Shown: in pieces, positions 33,145-42,069 of the stretch | How the letters are laid out: the number at the start of each line of letters is the position of its first letter | How positions within the stretch are numbered: the stretch's first letter is position 1 | Assembly (NCBI GenBank): GCA_963662985.1 | Contig: OY760067.1 | Location: forward strand, 124,001 to 188,000 | DNA: 64,000 nucleotides | Direction: 5' to 3' | From: G963662985 sp963662985 | GTDB lineage: Bacteria > Chloroflexota > Anaerolineae > Anaerolineales > UBA11579 | Translations under genes and position numbers: made by a program | Notes under the pieces: model-generated | What the model was told of the DNA's origin: nothing | Seen by the model: the letters and a program-made list of their open reading frames with translations, nothing else | Databases searched by the model: none

Positions 33145-33783
33145 TTATTTGGATGTTTTTTGTAAAATATTGATGAATAAAATTGCCCCTACACTACTAA
33201 AATACAAAAGTGAATAAATTAGGGTTATAAGCATTTTATTAGACAGATTCATAGAAAGGTCATTGATAATTAATGGATGTATGGTACGGAAGAGCTTGAT
33301 AGAAAAGAATGTAATTGGAACTGTGATAGATGAAATTATTAGATAAATTGACAATATTTCGTCTTTTTTAGTAATAATTCCTCTTTTTGAATTTAAAAGT
33401 AGATAGACTAAGAACATTAACATCATAATTGTGACTGTGACTAGCCGAGGATCCCAAGTCCACCATGTGTTCCAAATCTTTCTTGCCCAAATGGAACCCG
33501 TTATTATATTTAGTAAAGAAAAAATAAAACCTAAGAAAACTGCTTTGGAAGCCATTAGTGGGTATTTTTTATCTAACTTAATTAAATAAAGAATTGATAG
33601 GATTGCTGAAGATATAAAAAAAGCCATGCCCAACCATCCCGCAGATACATGAAAATAAAAAAGTTTTTGGATATTTCCCATTGTTTTTTCTATCGGTGCG
33701 TAAAAAATTACCAAATATATTTGTAGTAGAAAACCAAGAATAAGCATTATTGAGATCATTATTTGTGTAGTTCTTTTATTCAT
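33145..33783 (-). CDS. ccmC: Cytochrome c maturation protein CcmC
   Basis: This 212-residue heme-handling membrane protein has six hydrophobic helices. The tryptophan-rich heme-binding loop reads ITGSIWARKIWNTWWTWDPR. One conserved external His is in the segment LFYFHVSAGWLGM, and another in RTIHPLI. CcmC delivers heme to CcmE. It overlaps ccmB by 8 bp and is the last ccm gene of the cluster. Confidence 0.93.
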   Translation of the reverse strand: MNKRTTQIMISIMLILGFLLQIYLVIFYAPIEKTMGNIQKLFYFHVSAGWLGMAFFISSAILSILYLIKLDKKYPLMASKAVFLGFIFSLLNIITGSIWARKIWNTWWTWDPRLVTVTIMMLMFLVYLLLNSKRGIITKKDEILSIYLIISSITVPITFFSIKLFRTIHPLIINDLSMNLSNKMLITLIYSLLYFSSVGAILFINILQKTSK

Positions 33784-34429
33784 GTGTGCCTTTCAATAAT
33801 ATTTCAGAAAAAATAATTCCAATACAGAAATATAAAAGTGATAAACCAATTGATAAAATGATTAAAAATGTTTTATTTTGGTTGATAGAGATTGATAACT
33901 GAATGCCAATTAATAGTAAAGGTGTGTTTAATATCACAAAAAGAATATATAAAATTATTTGATTATTATTTTGAATGCTAATCATTATAGAAATCAATGA
34001 TGAAAGTGATGCGATTGCAATTATTATCCAAAGAATTGATGGATGAATAACCATAGTTAATTCTGATAAAAAAAGAAAACTAATCAACACAAATATCACA
34101 ATGGATGTGATAATCAAAATTAGTAGAATTAATAAAAAACGTTCAAAATATATATGTATTGGTGATAAGGTTGAAATTTGAATCCCTTGAAAATTTGCAT
34201 TCTCTTGATCAACCTTAATAATAGCGCTAAGTACCAAAACTAAAGCAAAAATAAAGAGTATCCAGAAGAATCCAATAATTAGCTCTTGGCTGACAATCAT
34301 TTGAGAAAGAATAGCATAATTAAATAAAATCATTGAAAACAGGATAAAAATAAAACTAATTAATAAACGCGAAGGTTCACGTATTAGTAATGCAATATCT
34401 TTTTTTAGAAGCAAACTTATTTTTTTCAT
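33776..34429 (-). CDS. ccmB: Cytochrome c maturation ABC permease CcmB
   Basis: This 217-residue protein has six hydrophobic helices and no ATPase motif. It starts MKKISLLLKKDIALLIREPS, a typical CcmB beginning with the RxE/P cytoplasmic segment. FQGIQISTLSPIHIYFERFL corresponds to the coupling helix region, where LSP is conserved. With CcmA it forms the ABC unit that releases holo-CcmE. It overlaps ccmA by 4 bp (ATGA) and ccmC by 8 bp, so all three are translationally coupled. Confidence 0.9.
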   Translation of the reverse strand: MKKISLLLKKDIALLIREPSRLLISFIFILFSMILFNYAILSQMIVSQELIIGFFWILFIFALVLVLSAIIKVDQENANFQGIQISTLSPIHIYFERFLLILLILIITSIVIFVLISFLFLSELTMVIHPSILWIIIAIASLSSLISIMISIQNNNQIILYILFVILNTPLLLIGIQLSISINQNKTFLIILSIGLSLLYFCIGIIFSEILLKGTHE

Positions 34430-35031
34430 AATTCTTTTTGATATTCAATTTTTTGATCAGTTATTTTATATTTTTTATTAATAATTTTGATAACATTTTT
34501 TCGATCATGAGTTGCAATAAGAATCGCTTTTTTGCCTTTAATTGAAAAAAGATATTGATTAAAAAGATCAATGCTTTTTTCATCTAAATATGTATATGGT
34601 TCATCTAATAAGATAATAGATGCGTTATTTTGAAGAGTTCGAGTTAATGCAACTTTTTTTCTCACACCTTGCGAAATTGTGTCAACTTTTTGATCTAGGA
34701 TATCTTTCAAAGAAAAAAGAGTTAATAATTGATCTTGTACTTCCGAATCATTTATCAATGCCCAAAATTTCAAGTTCTCAATGATTGATAATTGAGGATA
34801 AAGCCAGTCATTTTCAGATAATATTGAAATAGAAAGTCCTTGTTTTATAATTTGTCCTGTCTGGATTGGTTCTAGGCCAACAATACATTTAAGTAGAGTT
34901 GATTTGCCAATTCCATTTTCTCCAGCAAGCCAGCAACAATCCCCCTTTTCTAAATAAAGAGAGGCGTTTTTAAACAACACTTGAGTATCAAAACCTTTTG
35001 TAATATTTTTTAATTCAAGATATGGATTCAT
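34426..35031 (-). CDS. ccmA: Cytochrome c maturation ABC ATP-binding protein CcmA
   Basis: This approximately 201-residue ABC ATPase has Walker A GENGIGKSTLL and a signature TISQGVRKKVALTRTL. Walker B is IILLDEPYTYLD and the switch His is in IATHDRKN. The signature has SQG in place of the common SGG/SGQ. Together with the adjacent CcmB it uses ATP to free heme-loaded CcmE. I set the start at 35031 because its ATG overlaps the stop of the lipoprotein gene as ATGA. A longer start at 35055 adds eight residues and is also possible. No strong Shine-Dalgarno exists for either. Confidence 0.9.
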   Translation of the reverse strand: MNPYLELKNITKGFDTQVLFKNASLYLEKGDCCWLAGENGIGKSTLLKCIVGLEPIQTGQIIKQGLSISILSENDWLYPQLSIIENLKFWALINDSEVQDQLLTLFSLKDILDQKVDTISQGVRKKVALTRTLQNNASIILLDEPYTYLDEKSIDLFNQYLFSIKGKKAILIATHDRKNVIKIINKKYKITDQKIEYQKEL

Positions 35032-36920
35032 GGTTGGATGGTATTTAGTTGCCATAATTCTGCTTCAACTAAATATTGATCTCCGAGTTTTCCTGAATAG
35101 CTGATTTTTCCCCAATTATTTTCAGCTGTTATGATACAGAAATATGTTTTTGAATGATCTGATTGCCACTCTGGATTTACTAGAATTTCAGTATTTGCAT
35201 TGCTCGTTGCTATATTTGTACTTTGGCAATCTTGATATGATGGGTTTGTAGGGCCCCAGTACATTAATTTTGCACCAGAAACTGGATAAATTACTATTTC
35301 TTTTTGAGAGTTTTTTCTAAATCCAAAATCTTGTGTTCCTGCTGCACCTAATTGTTCAAGATCTACTGGAATTTGACTAATATATTGATCAAAATAGGTT
35401 CGAATTTGAGGTGTTAGGATGTTATAGTCAGTATCAGAATCAAAAAGCATATATTGAAAACTTATTGAAGATACGCTTGGATTATTTGGTTGATTTGTTA
35501 TGGATTCAATTTCTAAAAATCCAAACCGTCCAAGATTTGTTGTAAAACATATCGTATCATTTGGATTTAATGAATCAATGACGATTGGAATATTTGAATA
35601 TTGAGCGGTTTCGCATTTCTCTAAAGGGTTTCGAATCTTTCCTAAATTGGCAAATGAAATTTGAGATGATTGGAGATTTGGCATTAGATATACTATGTTA
35701 TCAACATCTTCGTATAATCTAAATTCCATTTCTGATGATGGTGATATATGTGAACCTTGGTCTAAATCAAATGCATTGCCATAAGTTAGATAAACTTGAT
35801 CGATTGTTGAAATGTTTTGATAAATTGAATCAACACCCCATGTTTCAAAATTAACTTTAAATTCACGTTGAGAAAGCGGCTGAGAATCTTCTGTTGGTTG
35901 ACCGGTGAACATTATTCTGCCTAATTTGCCTTGAGAAGTCTTGTAACATGCAAATAAGAGCGTATTTTCTTCAATCGGGCATGCTATTTTATCAGTACTG
36001 TATGATGATGATTGACAAAGCGCATAAGATGGTATTTTGTCTCCGCGCCATCTACTCAACATTGTTCCATTAATTGGGGTGATGCTAAGTTCAATATCAG
36101 ATCTATCTAATTCAAGATCGGGGATGCGGATTGTATCAATTCGGTCAAGTTCAATATATTGAGATAAGTGCTCAAGGTGATCTTCTAGATTAATTGCAAT
36201 TTGATCTGGATAGGGTTTTCCATCTTCATTCCAAAGATTATATGTTATGTCAATTTGATATAAGGATGTGGGATCTTCAGAATCTATTTTTGAAATTGAT
36301 ACAATAGAAAAAGAGGCAATATTGTCCGATGATGTTTTTATACAAAATGTAGGGATTGTTTCTGAGAGAGAATAAGTAAACCCACCATATTGTTTTGGTG
36401 CATACAAACAATTTTCATAGCTATTTTCTTGATCTGTTTGTAATGTTCCAATAAGATTGTTATTCCAAGGATCAATAAAAATAGAAATTTCACCTTCGTT
36501 TTCTACAATTAAGAATTGAATATCCATGGTTCCATTTGCTAGATTCCATGACGACATGTCAATTTCTCTATCTTCTCCTATCCAATCAAAATATTCATTT
36601 GGAATAGCAAAAGAGGTATATTGATCAAAATCAAAATATGCACCTTCTTTTAAACGAATAAAATCTTCTTCATAAATATTCTTCTGCGGTGGTATTGATA
36701 AATCAAAACTCGAAAGCTCTCCATATCTTGTTGAGATGGCGGCTTGCGTGTGGGTCGGCAACACATATGGTGTAGCAATCTGATATGTATCTTCTTGTTG
36801 TTGAGTAGGTTGAGTTGTTGAGGTTACTTCAGATAAAATATCTGTATTTTGGGCAGGTGAGCTACAAGATATAATTAAAAATGCGAAGATTAGGGTGAAA
36901 ATAATTTTCTTTTTTTTCAT
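35028..36920 (-). CDS. Lipoprotein with four Cys-paired repeat modules, within the ccm cluster
   Basis: This 630-residue protein starts with a lipoprotein signal (MKKKKIIFTLIFAFLIISCS; lipobox LIIS-C, Cys19). It should be anchored outside the membrane. The mature part has four related modules of about 90-120 residues. Each contains a Cys, a 20-35-residue gap, a strand of the type TFCIKTS / FACYKTSQGKLGRI / TICFTTNLGRFGF / YFCIITAENNWGKI, and ends near a Trp. Similar modules are seen in secreted Chloroflexota proteins. It overlaps ccmF and ccmA by 4 bp each, so it is built into the cytochrome c operon. No CcmH or CcmG is in the cluster. A role in apocytochrome handling is speculative. Confidence 0.75.
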   Translation of the reverse strand: MKKKKIIFTLIFAFLIISCSSPAQNTDILSEVTSTTQPTQQQEDTYQIATPYVLPTHTQAAISTRYGELSSFDLSIPPQKNIYEEDFIRLKEGAYFDFDQYTSFAIPNEYFDWIGEDREIDMSSWNLANGTMDIQFLIVENEGEISIFIDPWNNNLIGTLQTDQENSYENCLYAPKQYGGFTYSLSETIPTFCIKTSSDNIASFSIVSISKIDSEDPTSLYQIDITYNLWNEDGKPYPDQIAINLEDHLEHLSQYIELDRIDTIRIPDLELDRSDIELSITPINGTMLSRWRGDKIPSYALCQSSSYSTDKIACPIEENTLLFACYKTSQGKLGRIMFTGQPTEDSQPLSQREFKVNFETWGVDSIYQNISTIDQVYLTYGNAFDLDQGSHISPSSEMEFRLYEDVDNIVYLMPNLQSSQISFANLGKIRNPLEKCETAQYSNIPIVIDSLNPNDTICFTTNLGRFGFLEIESITNQPNNPSVSSISFQYMLFDSDTDYNILTPQIRTYFDQYISQIPVDLEQLGAAGTQDFGFRKNSQKEIVIYPVSGAKLMYWGPTNPSYQDCQSTNIATSNANTEILVNPEWQSDHSKTYFCIITAENNWGKISYSGKLGDQYLVEAELWQLNTIQP

Positions 36921-38848
36921 TTTGATTTTATTCCCTTCTTCTTCATTTTACCAAAAGCTAGAATAATTCCGCCAGCTGTTAAACCAATTACTCCTCCCCA
37001 TAGAAAATTCGAGAGTCTATGATATTGAATTAACAATAATAAAGCTTGTTGTTCTTGGTCATACCCTGCAATTGATAATGATAAGGTATCAAGGAAAAAG
37101 TATTTATGTGCAGGTAAATTAATTGATTGAAGAGAATTTTCATTAAATGATTGCCCTGGAATTAAGGTTGCTATTTGGTGATTTTGTTTTGATAATTTTA
37201 TTGTTGCTGAAGTTAATGTAATTTGATTCTCTTGTGTCTGGGTTACATTGATAATTTCTATAAAATATTTGTTATCAACGATTTCTGATTGATCTGATTG
37301 AGATGAAATGGGAATAACTTGCTCATAACTTAAAAATTCTAAACCTACAATACCAATGGATACTATCAATAAAGAACTGTGAATCAATAAACTAGATATT
37401 TTTAGATATGTTTTACTTTTTTGTATGAGAAAATGCAAATATATTAAGTAGATTGAAATAAATACTAAGGCAAGTATTATTCTAGGAAGCCATTGATCTG
37501 TAATTAAAAATGGAATAGCAAAAAATAATATAGAGAGCCATTTAAATTTATTTTGTATTGAAACCCATTGATAAATAATTAAAAGTAATAATAAAATTGT
37601 CCATAATATCGATGTACCGATTTGATAATAACGTTGATCTATGATTATTTGTATATTATTAATTTTTTGTTGAATTATTGGATAAATCAATCCTAAAAAC
37701 AAATAAATAATATAAATCAATAAGCTTATGTTGATTATTGAAAACAATGTTTTTTTAATTGCGATTTTTTCTTTTTTATTTTCTACTGAGTTGATTTTTA
37801 TATATTTAAATAATGATAAAAGCATCATTAAAAAGCTTATGGCTAATAGAGTAAAAAAGAAAATCGATCGATCAGATTGCGCAAAAGCATGAACAGAATT
37901 CACAATACCGGAGCGAGTGATAAAAATTTCAAATGTAATTAGAAAATTTGTAAACATGATTAATGTTTGAGTCTTCGAATTTTTATTCTTGTTATTTGTG
38001 GGATTAAATATCGAATGCAAGACAATAGTTTGACTTATCCAAGGTAGGAGAGATGCTGTTTCAACTGCATCCCAAGACCAATAACCTCCCCAGCTAAGAA
38101 GATCAAATGCCCAACGACTTCCTAATGCAATGCCTGCGGTTAAGAATATCCAAGAAATGATTGACCATGTTCTTATTTTTTTATTGTGATTTTTATTAGC
38201 AGAAAAAATATTTGATATTGAAATTATTGTGGGAATCCACATGGTTATAAAGCCAAGATATAGAATGGGAGGATGAATTATCATGGCGTAGTGATGCAAT
38301 AAAGGGTTTAGGCCAGATCCATCTACAGGTACAAATGGAGCCCAATTGTTCAGATTAATTATACTTGCCCAAATTTCTTGATTTTGGTTTGTCCAAAAAA
38401 GATAAAAAGGATTTTCACCTACTATTAAATACAAAAGGAGCAATGCTACGGGAAGATTTTTAAATAAAAAAATTATTGAGTATTGTTTTGATGTACTATT
38501 TGAAAAGATAGAGTGGAGAATGTAATTGGCGATAGAGATTAGCCAAATCCAAAATAAAATTGATCCTTCTTGTTGCGCCCAAAGTGCAGCTATGCGCAAT
38601 AAAATAGGCGTAATATTTTGTGTAGTTTTTGAAACATAAACAAATTGATAATTTTGGAATACAAGCTGAATTAAAATGATTAAAATTGCGGTTGATAAAA
38701 GAAATAAGATGATTTGGTCCGTTTTCTTGAGGAATTGGATTTTTTTATTATCTGACTTAACAAGGCCAAATAATGATATCCCTGCGCCTATGAGAATAAT
38801 AAGTAACGTTGCTAATAATAAGAAATACCCAATAATTGCTGTAATCAA
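36917..38848 (-). CDS. ccmF: Cytochrome c heme lyase subunit CcmF
   Basis: This is a membrane protein of about 643 residues with some fifteen hydrophobic helices. The WWD-type heme loop reads LLSWGGYWSWDAVETASLLP. External His residues appear in HHYAMIIHPPILYLGF, and IAALWAQQEGSILFWIW is the conserved first loop. CcmF attaches heme from CcmE to apocytochrome c. I prefer the TTG at 38848 because GAGG lies 5 nt upstream; the GTG at 38854 touches that Shine-Dalgarno. It follows ccmE by 7 bp with this start. Confidence 0.93.
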   Translation of the reverse strand: MITAIIGYFLLLATLLIILIGAGISLFGLVKSDNKKIQFLKKTDQIILFLLSTAILIILIQLVFQNYQFVYVSKTTQNITPILLRIAALWAQQEGSILFWIWLISIANYILHSIFSNSTSKQYSIIFLFKNLPVALLLLYLIVGENPFYLFWTNQNQEIWASIINLNNWAPFVPVDGSGLNPLLHHYAMIIHPPILYLGFITMWIPTIISISNIFSANKNHNKKIRTWSIISWIFLTAGIALGSRWAFDLLSWGGYWSWDAVETASLLPWISQTIVLHSIFNPTNNKNKNSKTQTLIMFTNFLITFEIFITRSGIVNSVHAFAQSDRSIFFFTLLAISFLMMLLSLFKYIKINSVENKKEKIAIKKTLFSIINISLLIYIIYLFLGLIYPIIQQKINNIQIIIDQRYYQIGTSILWTILLLLLIIYQWVSIQNKFKWLSILFFAIPFLITDQWLPRIILALVFISIYLIYLHFLIQKSKTYLKISSLLIHSSLLIVSIGIVGLEFLSYEQVIPISSQSDQSEIVDNKYFIEIINVTQTQENQITLTSATIKLSKQNHQIATLIPGQSFNENSLQSINLPAHKYFFLDTLSLSIAGYDQEQQALLLLIQYHRLSNFLWGGVIGLTAGGIILAFGKMKKKGIKSK

Positions 38849-38855
38849 ACCCACC

Positions 38856-39341
38856 TCACTTTTGTTCTATTTTTTCTTCATATTTTGAGGGACATTTTAA
38901 TAACAATTCATCTGCAATAAAAATATTATCTTTTGTGATTGATCCTGAAGCAATTACTTGCGCTTCATTAATAAGTAGTTCGGGACGAATTCCATTGTAG
39001 ATTATTTTTATTTTTGGTGTATTTGGATCTATGGTGGCATTATGCAAAAGAAGTTCAATACCGCCATTGTTTTCTATTTCATTATGATCTACTGGAATGT
39101 GGGCAGCATAAAAGCTAATCTCTCCTGTTGAAAAATCAGTTGTGATTGAATCTCCAAGTACTGAGCCTGAAATTTTTATTTTTTTATCTTGTAATTCAGC
39201 GTTATTAATCAATTCTTGAATTGAATAATAATAAGTAATATTTGTTTTTAATAATGCAAAAATTATTATCGTTAGCGCAATAAAAATTCCAATTGAAGAA
39301 ATTATTATGATTTTTTTTGATGAGATAGTTTTGGTTTGCAC
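38856..39341 (-). CDS. ccmE: Cys-type cytochrome c heme chaperone CcmE
   Basis: This is an approximately 161-residue protein with one N-terminal membrane anchor (IIIISSIGIFIALTIIIFAL) and an external OB-fold beta barrel (KIKISGSVLGDSITTDFSTG; IKIIYNGIRPELL). The heme-attachment region reads LLLKCPSKYEEK, so the usual His of HxxxY is replaced by Cys (CxxxY). Such Cys-type CcmE occurs in archaea and some anaerobic bacteria with a reduced system I. The GTG at 39341 has AAAGGA upstream; a TTG at 39359 would lie before that site. A TATAAT box lies about 27-32 nt upstream of the start. Confidence 0.88.
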   Translation of the reverse strand: MQTKTISSKKIIIISSIGIFIALTIIIFALLKTNITYYYSIQELINNAELQDKKIKISGSVLGDSITTDFSTGEISFYAAHIPVDHNEIENNGGIELLLHNATIDPNTPKIKIIYNGIRPELLINEAQVIASGSITKDNIFIADELLLKCPSKYEEKIEQK

Positions 39342-39367
39342 TTTAATGAATCCTTTCAAGTTGGATT

Positions 39368-39373
39368 ATTATA
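39368..39373 (-). promoter_or_regulatory. -10 box of the ccm operon
   Basis: TATAAT on the minus strand lies 27 nt before the ccmE start, with a poor -35 match. It suggests that ccm can be transcribed independently of the riboflavin transporter genes upstream. Confidence 0.4.
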
Positions 39374-39426
39374 CCTTGAATATTTTTTGAATAATAAAGC
39401 GCTAATTTTTAATTAGAGAGTTTTGT

Positions 39427-40263
39427 TTAGTCTTTTTTATGATTTTTTAGATTTCTTCGAATATTAATTTTTTCGCTATTTTCCACTTTAAATAGATAAA
39501 TAATAAGACCAATTATAATGATGAGAAGAATTCCTATTATTACAAAGATAACTATGTTTGAATCCGAATTTGTCGTATTAGCATCGGGAAGTATGGGTTG
39601 AATATAATTGAATGTTAAATCATTATTGTCTTTAAAATAATTCAATTCAATCGGAATAATTTGATTTGCTTCAATGTTCATATAATCTACCACTTGATAA
39701 TTTAGATTGTACATTCCTGTAAAATTTTCATTTGGTGGTGGATTTATTTTGAAATCCTCAGAATTTTGAGGCTCTTGAAAAATTATATTGAGGTCATAAA
39801 TTTCATAATCAAATACCAGATCAATATTATAAAAACGTTGACTAACAATCTTTTTAAAATTCTGATCATGGTAAGTTAGTTCAAATTGAAGTGTATCTAT
39901 GGTAAATTCTACAACTTGATAAATACCTTCTTGTGATACTTCATAAGGTAAATAAATTTTTTGGCCAGATAAATTTTCTATGGTGACATAATTCATTAAA
40001 GTAGAATTATATGGGAGCTTAAATTTTAATTTTACTGGGAGTGGAGTATTGGGATCTAATACACCTTTATAACGAACCAACATGTTTTGATTATCATACT
40101 CTGGCCAAAAATTAATATCTAAAGAGTAAAATTTAATCTCTATTTGTTGGGCATTTATTAAATCAGTTGAAATTGAGAATAAAAATATAGATATAAAAAG
40201 CAAACTCAATAATTTCTTTTTATGAGTAAAAGAATTTTCTTGTTTACTATTTATTACTTTCAA
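39427..40263 (-). CDS. Secreted, C-terminally anchored beta-rich protein, function unknown
   Basis: This 278-residue protein has a signal peptide (KKLLSLLFISIFLFSISTDL, then INAQQ). A beta-rich external domain begins IEIKFYSLDINFWPEYDNQN, and a single membrane helix spans about residues 233-256 before a basic tail (RRNLKNHKKD). The start is TTG, with GGAG 5 nt upstream. Related proteins sit next to cytochrome c maturation genes in Chloroflexota as far as I recall, but no function is assigned. It lies 21 bp after ribZ and 85 bp before ccmE, so it links the two gene groups. Confidence 0.7.
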   Translation of the reverse strand: MKVINSKQENSFTHKKKLLSLLFISIFLFSISTDLINAQQIEIKFYSLDINFWPEYDNQNMLVRYKGVLDPNTPLPVKLKFKLPYNSTLMNYVTIENLSGQKIYLPYEVSQEGIYQVVEFTIDTLQFELTYHDQNFKKIVSQRFYNIDLVFDYEIYDLNIIFQEPQNSEDFKINPPPNENFTGMYNLNYQVVDYMNIEANQIIPIELNYFKDNNDLTFNYIQPILPDANTTNSDSNIVIFVIIGILLIIIIGLIIYLFKVENSEKINIRRNLKNHKKD

Positions 40264-40284
40264 ATTTTCTCCATATAACCTATA

Positions 40285-41040
40285 TTAAGCAATGGCTTGA
40301 TATATTTTTTTTACATATTCCCCGAATTGTTGTGTATATCGAATGTCAGATGTGCGGGGACGGCTAAATTTAATATCAATATCAAGTATTATTTTAGCAG
40401 GTATGTTGGATAAGACAATAACTCTGTCGGATAGAAATATTGCTTCTTGAATGGAGTGTGTAATCATTAAAATTGTTTGTTTTTGTTTTTGCCATATTCT
40501 TAGTAATTCTTCACCCATCTTTTCTCTTGTGATGGCATCTAAGGCTCCAAATGGTTCATCAAGTAACAACATATCTGGGGTTTGTATCAATGCCCTAGCT
40601 AAAGAGACTCTTTGCGCCATTCCTCCTGAGAGATTTGCTGGATAAGCTTTTTCAAAGTCATTTAATCCAACAAGATCAATAATTTTGCTTACTTTTTCTT
40701 GATTCTCTTTTTGATCATTCAAACCACAAATCTCTAATGGAAGTGTTATGTTTTGATTTACAGTTCTCCAAGGCATTAAATTGGCGTCTTGAAATACGAT
40801 TGCTACTTCATCAGGTGTTTCTTGAACTACTTTATTTTTAAATAGTATTTGGCCATTGCTTGGTTTTATTAATCCAGCAACAAGTCTAAGTAAAGTTGAT
40901 TTACCACTTCCAGATGGTCCTAATATACTAACAAATTCATTTTCATATACTTTCAGAGATATATTTTGAAGAACTTTTAATTCTTTATTTTTTCCAAAAT
41001 CTTTATTTAGATGTTGTATTTCTAATATTGGTTGTTTCAT
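40285..41040 (-). CDS. ribZ: Riboflavin ABC transporter ATP-binding protein
   Basis: This 251-residue ABC ATPase is of the nitrate/sulfonate/taurine type. Walker A is LGPSGSGKSTLLR, the Q-loop VFQDANLMPW, the signature LSGGMAQRVSLARAL, Walker B MLLLDEPFGALD and the switch ITHSIQEAIF. Alone it would only be called an NMT1-family ATPase. Its assignment to riboflavin rests on the FMN riboswitch at the head of the operon. It follows the substrate-binding gene by 1 bp. Confidence 0.8.
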   Translation of the reverse strand: MKQPILEIQHLNKDFGKNKELKVLQNISLKVYENEFVSILGPSGSGKSTLLRLVAGLIKPSNGQILFKNKVVQETPDEVAIVFQDANLMPWRTVNQNITLPLEICGLNDQKENQEKVSKIIDLVGLNDFEKAYPANLSGGMAQRVSLARALIQTPDMLLLDEPFGALDAITREKMGEELLRIWQKQKQTILMITHSIQEAIFLSDRVIVLSNIPAKIILDIDIKFSRPRTSDIRYTQQFGEYVKKIYQAIA

Positions 41041-41041
41041 T

Positions 41042-42037
41042 TTATTTAATAAATTGGGTCGTAATTGCGGTCATTAAATCAGCTGGTTTTGTTAGTAAAT
41101 CCATATCAAATAATACATCAGCCATATTTTGCCATGAAGACATCTCTATTTCTCCAATATTATCAGCATTCCATAAATTGATGGAAGCAGCAAGTACTTG
41201 TTTTTGTACATCTTCTTGATCGGGCTGCAATGATTGTAAAGTTTCGATGTACTCTTTGCTAATTGAATAGGCTTGTTCAGGATCATCAATCGTCTTTTCT
41301 ATACCTTCAATTAATGCTGAAACCATTAATTGAACAATTTCTGGATTTTCATCAATCATTTTTTGACTGGTAATCAATCCATTTGAAGCTAAATTTATGT
41401 AGTCTGAGACTGGAAATTCGATTATTTGATACCCTTCAGATCTTAATTGAACAGGTGTGTTATTGCGATATACTGAGGCCGCATCAACTGTTTTTGTTAC
41501 TAATGCTTCAGCTTGGTTATATCCAATGGATTCTAAGATAATATCTGTTTCTGAAAGATCTTGTTCACTTAGAAACGCTTTTAGTGCAATATAATTTGCT
41601 CCATAAGCACCAGGAATTCCTACACTTTTACCAATTAGATCTTGTGGTGTTTTGATTTGAGAATCTGCTAAAGCGACGATTGATACGGGATATTTTTGAT
41701 ACCATGTCATAACATATACGACATCTAAACCTTGTTCTCGTGCTAATAATACTTGTTCTCCAGATCCAAATGCAAATGGCACCTCTCCTGCTGCTACCAA
41801 TGCCATTCCATCTGTTTCATAACTATAATCAAAAGTAAAACTATACCCTGTCTTATCCAATAGTCCTTCTTTATCAGCAACATATACAGGTGCTTGTTGA
41901 ATATCGGGGATATAGCCCATTGGTAATCTAGTTTCTATGTTCTCTTTTGAGCTTTTTTGATTATTTATCGTGCATGAAACTAAAAATACACTTAATAAAA
42001 TTGCCGATATTATTATTACCCAATATTTTTTATTCAT
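41042..42037 (-). CDS. ribY: Riboflavin ABC transporter substrate-binding lipoprotein
   Basis: This 331-residue periplasmic-type binding protein has a lipoprotein signal (WVIIISAILLSVFLVSC; lipobox LVS-C). It has the NMT1/THI5-like fold: LPMGYIPDIQQAPVYVADKE near the start and IKTPQDLIGKSVGIPGAYGA in the middle. Proteins of this fold bind thiamine precursors, sulfonates or, as RibY, riboflavin. The FMN riboswitch upstream favours riboflavin. GAGG precedes the ATG. It is 32 bp after the permease gene. Confidence 0.8.
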   Translation of the reverse strand: MNKKYWVIIISAILLSVFLVSCTINNQKSSKENIETRLPMGYIPDIQQAPVYVADKEGLLDKTGYSFTFDYSYETDGMALVAAGEVPFAFGSGEQVLLAREQGLDVVYVMTWYQKYPVSIVALADSQIKTPQDLIGKSVGIPGAYGANYIALKAFLSEQDLSETDIILESIGYNQAEALVTKTVDAASVYRNNTPVQLRSEGYQIIEFPVSDYINLASNGLITSQKMIDENPEIVQLMVSALIEGIEKTIDDPEQAYSISKEYIETLQSLQPDQEDVQKQVLAASINLWNADNIGEIEMSSWQNMADVLFDMDLLTKPADLMTAITTQFIK

Positions 42038-42069
42038 TACTTTGCCTCTTTTATGATGTTCTTTTCAAT

